Shown: piece by piece, positions 59,066-64,000 of the stretch | How the letters are laid out: every line of letters begins with the position of its first letter | How positions within the stretch are numbered: the stretch's first letter is position 1 | NCBI GenBank assembly: GCA_027625915.1 | Contig: JANTQA010000036.1 | Location: 7,647,001 to 7,711,000 of the forward strand | Reading direction: 5' to 3' | DNA from: Anaeramoeba flamelloides | Lineage: Eukaryota; Metamonada; Anaeramoebidae | Length of the DNA stretch: 64,000 nt | The notes under the pieces: model-generated | Database searches by the model: none | Seen by the model: only the letters and a program-made list of their open reading frames with translations | Told to the model about the DNA's origin: nothing | Made by a program: the position numbers and the translations under genes

Positions 59066-62000
59066 CAAAATACAAAAAAATTTATAAAAATAAAAAAAAA
59101 GATTTCTGATCTAAAAATTGAAAATTTATTTTGAGAGGAATATTTGATTAAACTCATGGAATATGTTTTATTTCTTCAATTACAACTGGGCCCATTTGAC
59201 TGAAAAAGAGTTTATAAGTACACATATAATGAATTATTGAATTTTAAATTTAGAAATTTCTATAAATTTCTTTTAATTCGAAAAATAAAAAGAAAATTTC
59301 AAAAATTCTCTATTTATTACCAAATTGAAAAAAAAACACAGTTAGATTTTTTTTAATTTTTGTCTTCATAAGAAAATCAATAGGTTCCAAACAAAAACAA
59401 AAAGTGAAAAAAACCGCCATTATCTTTCCCATAATTTAAAAGAATTGAGTAAAAGTTAAAGATTTTTCTCTATTCTTTTGAATTACGGAAAAGCGCCCTT
59501 TGTTTTTTTTTAATTTGAAAAAATAAAAGAAAATTTCTTAAATTTTCTTTTTATTTCTTATTTAAAAAAAAAACCTCGGCACTCGGCGGCACTTTACAGC
59601 ATCCGAAGATAGTCCACAAAAATATTTCACAATAATCAAAAAAAAAAATTGTTTATTTAAAACTCAAATATATTTAAGTTACCAGTCCAGTTGAACAATT
59701 CGAAAATTTAGTACGTTTACCAATTCCTTAAATAGATATTAATCTGTAATAAATAAAAACTCAAATAAATTTTGTACTTTATGTTTAAAGTATGAACAAA
59801 CATAAAGAAATAATAGCAAATATTGATCATTTTTTATGGGTATTTCCTTCTCAGGAAAAAAATAGATTAATTTTTCTTTATAAATTAAAAGAAATAAATC
59901 TTAATGTATTAATTTTAAACTATGATAGTTTGGAATTATTTTCATTGGTTAATAATAGTGGTATCTATGATTTTACACTTTAATTTTTGAAAGGTAATTT
60001 AAGTATAAGGGTACTTGTCATTTACATTTTTTTAATAATAATAATAGTAAAATAAGCAGATTTGAGTTTTCAAAAATTATTTAATGAAATATTCACAGAA
60101 AATAGAAATAAATTCAAATATTTCTTTTTAGGAATGAAGTTTTTAACTTTTATTAATTTTTTTTTTTTTTTTAACTGTACAGCTTTATTCATCAAGTGAT
60201 ATAGTTGTAAATAAATTTAAAATAAGAAAATAAGAAATAAAAATGTATTAATAGAGGTTTTGATTATAGCAGCATTATCATGATATTAGCAATAATATTG
60301 CGATAGTATTAAAAAATCGTGATTAGTCCAACTTTATATCGATAAAATATGAAATCCCGATACAGATATTTTAAAAAAGTTCGGATTTTATCAGAATTAA
60401 AACTTTTTTAAAGTTTTTTGTTTAGTTAAACTGGAGTCTTTTTTGAAAAAAAGTACTTTCCTTCTCACCTCAACCTCTACCTCACATTTAAAGGATGAGT
60501 TATCACTTGATTAAAACAGAAAAGTTTTAAAAAAGTTCTAATTCTGAAAAATTTTTTACTTTTTTAAAATAGAAAACTTGATAAAAGTTTTAAAATAGTA
60601 AATACTTTTTTACAATGGCTGTAAAAAAATGAATTCTTTTTTTGAATTAACATTGTAAAAAAAAATCTTGGAACTCTTACTAAACTTTGAGACTTTTAAA
60701 AAGCTTTTCACCTTTAAAAGTGTTAGAAAGTGTTTGAAAGGTTTGTAAATTGTCTTCAAGTGTTTGAAAGGTTCAAAAGACAGAGAATTTTTATAAATGG
60801 AATGAGATTTTTTGATGTGAAAATAAAATTTTATTATTTGCATTCTTTATTTTTGACAATAGTAAAATCTAAGACAGATTTTATGATCAAACAAATAATA
60901 ACCCATTTTGACAATATACCTAATTATAAAATAGATGCACTTTTTTAAAAAATGGGGATAATCTATTCAAAGTTAAACAACCAAAAAGAATAAAGAGTAA
61001 TTTTCCTTCTTTTCTTATTGGTGATCGATCAAACAAAGACCTTTCAACTCTAGTTGTCTTTTCTGTCCAATACAAAGATACTCAAAAAAGAAGAAGAGTA
61101 ATAAGAAGAAAAAAACAATTGTACAAAAAATCATAATAATTAAGAGGTGATCATGTGGCTAGGTTGTTGAAAAAGCTTTTGAAAAAGTTATACATACCCC
61201 TTTCAGCTTTTGGAGAATATTGAAAATGTTTTAACCCAAGAGCATCATTCTTTAAAGAACAGGGTGAAGGGTTGGTTGTTTTAGAAGGTCTTTATTATTC
61301 AGCATAATTTATAATACAAAAATAGACTGAAAAACTATTTATCTGCCTTTTTTTATTACTATTCTTGATCAAAAGGATTGATCGATCGATCTCTCAACCA
61401 AATCAAAACAAAATATAATGGAAATCTTTGATCTGATCGTTGATTGAATCAAGTATCTTTTTTGTTGTTTTTTTAAAGAATAAATTTATTTTCAAGGATC
61501 TGTTTTTTTGATCAAACAACATTTTTTCTTTTTAAAAATATTTATGAATTAGCCCAAAAACCAATCATCTATTATATAGCGTTGATTGTTTTTATCGCGA
61601 TATTTTGGCATTTATCACGATCTTGAGACAATTACCGCGATTTGTATCTATTGCAATTTTATCATAATATCGTGATAATTTGAATATCGTGATTTTAAAG
61701 AATATCGCGATTTTATGTTATTATCTTGATACTGTCGATTATCGCGATTTTGTAATAATAGTAAGAATTTTTGAGAGAGAAAATCGCAATTTTTGAAACT
61801 TTATCGTGAATTGAAAGTGCCACCATCAAATCCCCGAATATTTAAATTTTACTTTTGAAAAAATTGGCATTTTGGTTTGATCCACGATTTGCTCCAAAGT
61901 GAAAACACTTGGTTTTGACTAAAAGTTTCAATCAAAAGAAACTAAATTTATGGATGAAAAAATTCTTGTTTTTAGTCAATCGTGGTGGTGTTATTTTTAT

Positions 62001-62901
62001 TTTCTCTACGATTAAACGAGGAGAAACAATTTTTTCATTTATTAATTTGAAAATGGCTGTGAATAGAATTTGTACTGTGGACTGTTGTATTTGTTTTTAT
62101 GTTTCCGAACAGTAAAGCCATTGCAAAAATACAAAAAGGAAATAATTTACGTTGGGTTTAACGTATGCTCTCTGTTGAAAAGAATATTTAAAAAAGTTAA
62201 AGATCCTTTCTGAGAAGTCCAACTATTGTTCTTCTTTGGAAAGCGCAACAAAAATGCGAAAAGGAAAAAACTTACCCCATTGATTTCATCTTCCAGTCTG
62301 ATATGAACACGGTTGATTTTTATTTGCAAATTATCAATTATTTTTTTCACATAAGAATTTTTGAGTAAAAAGCCTAAAGCCGAAAAATTTGATTTGTCTT
62401 CTTTTTCGTCTTTTTCTTCCATTTCTTTTTTCCATTGCTCTCTTTGTTCGAGTTTTCTTTGTTTTCTGAGTTGAACAATCCTTTCTTCATGCTTTGGATC
62501 ATAGTCGGTTTCTCGCATCCTTTGAAGAACAAGGAAAATATCTTCAAATTCAATTTTTACAGGTTCACTTCCAAGCTTTTTCCAAGGAATGTTAATCATT
62601 AAATTTCCAACAATACCTAAAATTCAAATACGGGTTTTTTTTTTTTTTATCAAAATCCCACAAACAACAGATAAAGCTGGAAGTAAAAATTTTATTTGTT
62701 GAAAAAAGAAAAAAAAAAAATTTAAATACCAAATTTCACTCTTAAAGGCAATTGGTATTGATCCAAGGCATCTTTGCGAATTTTTAAATTTTGCATTTTA
62801 AAATCACCTCCCAAGATCCCAATTTTTAATTGGTTTTGATTCAGCGATTCTAAAAATCTGCCAAGATATTTATTTAAATACCAAGATACGATCTTTTCCA
62901 T
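47755..62901 (-). CDS. VPS13: VPS13 family bridge-like lipid transfer protein, three exons
   Basis: Exons 62901-62730, 62616-62276 and 58425-47755 join in frame to about 3,727 residues. VPS13 proteins are rods with a hydrophobic groove that moves bulk phospholipid between membranes at contact sites. The N-terminal chorein domain is clear: KIVSWYLNKYLGRFLESL, LKIGILGGDFKMQNLKIRKDAL, GNLMINIPWKKL (about 1-75), INRVHIRLEDEI, then FGVTLGSV right after the second junction. The adaptor-binding (SHR-BD) region lies near 2180-3010 (WEPFIEKWYFG; YNWSPPIFID). The C-terminal VPS13_C/ATG2_C domain is near 3426-3609 (GSDLIGAPVYALRGIGKGM; GVAGTINHVFDSIG), followed by a PH-like end. Interspersed are a CAA-encoded poly-Q/K tract (about 1326-1399), poly-N runs and acidic runs. 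Introns: 62729-62617 (113 bases) and 62275-58426 (about 3.85 kb). Which VPS13 paralogue it is cannot be told. Confidence 0.95.
54740..54960 (-). repeat. Poly-Q/K/N coding microsatellite in VPS13
   Basis: A run of CAA codons (TTG on the plus strand), about 20 uninterrupted at its core, flanked by AAA- and AAC-interrupted Q/K/N/H codons. It lies in the middle of the rod, between structured repeats, so it probably forms a disordered loop. Length is likely to vary between strains. Confidence 0.9.
58427..58450. repeat. TA microsatellite at the VPS13 intron 2 acceptor
   Basis: About eleven TA units directly in front of the AG. They stand where a pyrimidine tract would normally be. Confidence 0.85.
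58667..59213. mobile_element. MITE family R2, copy b (in VPS13 intron 2)
   Basis: Ends AAACTCCATTTCACTCAAA and GGGCCCATTTGACTGAAAAAG plus AGTTT. Related over its full length to copy a at 9298-9856. A run of 37 A residues lies at 59027-59063. No coding content. Confidence 0.75.
59270..59615. repeat. Palindromic-module array 4 (in VPS13 intron 2)
   Basis: Modules at about 59275-59330 (AATTCGAAAAATAAAAAGAAAA), 59345-59415, 59425-59492 (CCATAATTTAAAAGAATTGAG / TCTATTCTTTTGAATTACGG) and 59505-59570. It ends with GGCACTCGGCGGCACTTTAC, the linker type seen in the other arrays. Confidence 0.75.
59792..59983 (+). CDS. Possible 63-residue protein, antisense in VPS13 intron 2
   Basis: An ATG-to-TAA frame of 63 codons with protein-like composition (KEIIANIDHFLWVFPS; NYDSLELFSLVNNSG). 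A decayed relative without an open frame lies near 45655-45775. No family recognised. It could be a gene fragment carried by a repeat or a chance frame. Confidence 0.25.
   Translation: MNKHKEIIANIDHFLWVFPSQEKNRLIFLYKLKEINLNVLILNYDSLELFSLVNNSGIYDFTL
60254..61834. mobile_element. TATCGCGAT-rich element, copy 2 (in VPS13 intron 2)
   Basis: About 1.58 kb. Ends GAGGTTTTGATTATAGC and CACCATCAAATCCCC are decayed versions of those of copy 1. Both ends carry clusters of TATCGCGAT, ATATCGTGAT and similar. The internal core matches 29400-30130 in the same order. Extra sequence at about 60400-60610 is lacking in copy 1. No coding content. Confidence 0.75.
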
Positions 62902-63350
62902 TCTACAATATTATTAAAATGATGAAAAGCCTTTGAGAGTATTATAAGTCGTGGTGTTTTTTGTAAGGGTAAGTTAATGTGTAACTTTTCAGCTTTGGGC
63001 TTGGGTCTAAAATTTGAAAAAATGATTTTGTTTATTGCCAAGAAGAGATAAATGTTGAAATCAAATTTTGTCTTGTGAAAGGAATAAAAAATAACCTATG
63101 GAAACTGGAAAAGGTGTTTTTTAAAACAAAGCTCATTTGTTCATAAAATCTTCTTTGTTTTGACTAAAAAGTGAAATACAAAATATTTTGGTTATTAAAA
63201 CCTTTTTTTATTCTCAATATTTACAGAACCTTCAAAAGATTACTCTACTTTAAGTCAATTTTGTTCATTAGAAACTTGTAGTAACCATTTGTATCATTGA
63301 ATAGGTGCTAGAAATAAATTATCTCAGCAAAGGGATCTGTTTTCGGTTTG
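62902..63350. other. VPS13 upstream region
   Basis: No gene is supported. It should hold the promoter and 5' UTR of VPS13. No recognised motif. Confidence 0.4.
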
Positions 63351-63512
63351 CTGGTATTTGAATTAACACTGAGAAAATATTCACTTCATTTTCCTTTTTT
63401 TCTTTTTACAAAGAGAGTTTCCCTAAGAAGTAGGTTGTAAATTGGAGACTTTGTGCCAAAAATGAAATTGTAAACAAGTGAAAAAATTTCCCATTTGGAA
63501 TTCAAATACCAG
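63351..63512. mobile_element. MITE family R3, clear copy
   Basis: 162 bases. Ends CTGGTATTTGAATTAACACT and GGAATTCAAATACCAG, with a subterminal TTCACTTCATTTTCC / AAGTGAAAAAATTTCCC. About 450 bases upstream of the VPS13 start codon. No coding content. Confidence 0.8.
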
Positions 63513-64000
63513 AATCTTGTTGAACTTTTTTTATTCTTCAAAGAACTTTAATTAAGTATAAAGTTGGATTGACACAATTCCAAAATGGTGTAACTGTAGA
63601 CATATTCCTTAGTACCCCAGATTAGCCTAAATTTTCTCAAGTTCAAAATAAAATATTTAAAATGATTTTGAGAGACGGCTGTAGTCAAAATGAAGCGTGC
63701 AAAAAAATTTAATGCATGTTTCAAAATTAAAAGTGTGTTTTTTTATTATAGAAGATGTATACATTAACCAATGAAAGAAACCAATAATAAAGCCTAAAAA
63801 ATATGGTATTGGTTTCTTATAGTTCTATTATTTGTAAAAAATTCCCAAAAATAAAGGATCAAATTGCAAAATTTTTCTCAAAAAATAGAATTAATTTTTA
63901 AAGAAAATCATCAAAAAAACAAAGGAATTCTAAAAAATTGAGAAAATTAGGGAAAAAATTTCAACTATTTATATTAATAATTTAAATTTTACTGAAAATA
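63513..64000. other. Non-coding end of the window
   Basis: About 63690-64000 resembles the reverse complement of 7240-7600 (GAAACCAATACCATATTT... block). No gene is supported. Confidence 0.45.

Larger units (their letters stand above)
58426..62275 (-). other. VPS13 intron 2 (about 3.85 kb) filled with repeats
   Basis: The donor GTAAGT at 62275 and acceptor TATAG ending at 58426 are both phase 0, and the joined protein (LEDEING | TQSSFGV) continues the chorein-domain alignment. The intron contains R2 copy b, a palindromic-module array, a 63-codon frame and the second TATCGCGAT element. Confidence 0.85.

Overview
This is an AT-rich eukaryotic nuclear window (by eye about three quarters A+T, higher between genes) from a unicellular eukaryote. 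Support comes from GT-AG spliced genes for a G protein alpha subunit, ribosomal protein S9 (eS9/uS4 type) and VPS13, plus THOC5- and LIN9-like proteins. VPS13 also carries poly-Q, poly-N, poly-K and acidic tracts, a style seen in amoebae such as dictyostelids and Anaeramoeba. I cannot fix the genus from sequence alone. The genes that I recognise all end in TAA and fit the standard code.

Layout. 1-9.3 kb: a short LIN9-like gene (minus) between MITE and foldback repeats. 9.3-13.3 kb: two identical tRNA-Leu(AAG) genes inside a duplicated segment. 13.4-18.9 kb: a three-exon G-alpha gene (minus) whose second intron is about 3.7 kb and full of nested repeats. 19-26.7 kb: repeats only. 26.8-27.7 kb: two-exon RPS9 (plus). 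29.2-30.5 kb: a non-coding element rich in TATCGCGAT-like palindromes. 30.9-32.8 kb: single-exon THOC5-like gene (plus), convergent with an unrecognised two-exon gene (minus, 34.5-35.3 kb). 35.7-47 kb: foldback elements, MITEs and arrays of palindromic modules joined by CTAACGG linkers, with a stretch at 40.5-44 kb that looks partly coding but is unresolved. 47.8-62.9 kb: a three-exon VPS13 gene (minus, about 3,727 aa) whose second intron, about 3.85 kb, holds a second copy of the TATCGCGAT element.

The genes are housekeeping functions with no operon logic: lipid transfer (VPS13), mRNA export (THOC5), translation (RPS9, tRNA), heterotrimeric G-protein signalling and cell-cycle gene control (LIN9). 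The most unusual content is the non-coding part: at least eight families of short inverted-repeat elements, several nested in one another and filling two giant introns, and a modular system of perfect or near-perfect hairpins with recurring short linkers. I found no full transposase gene, no LTR or virus-like element and no CRISPR array. All repeat families were paired by reading; exact boundaries are approximate.
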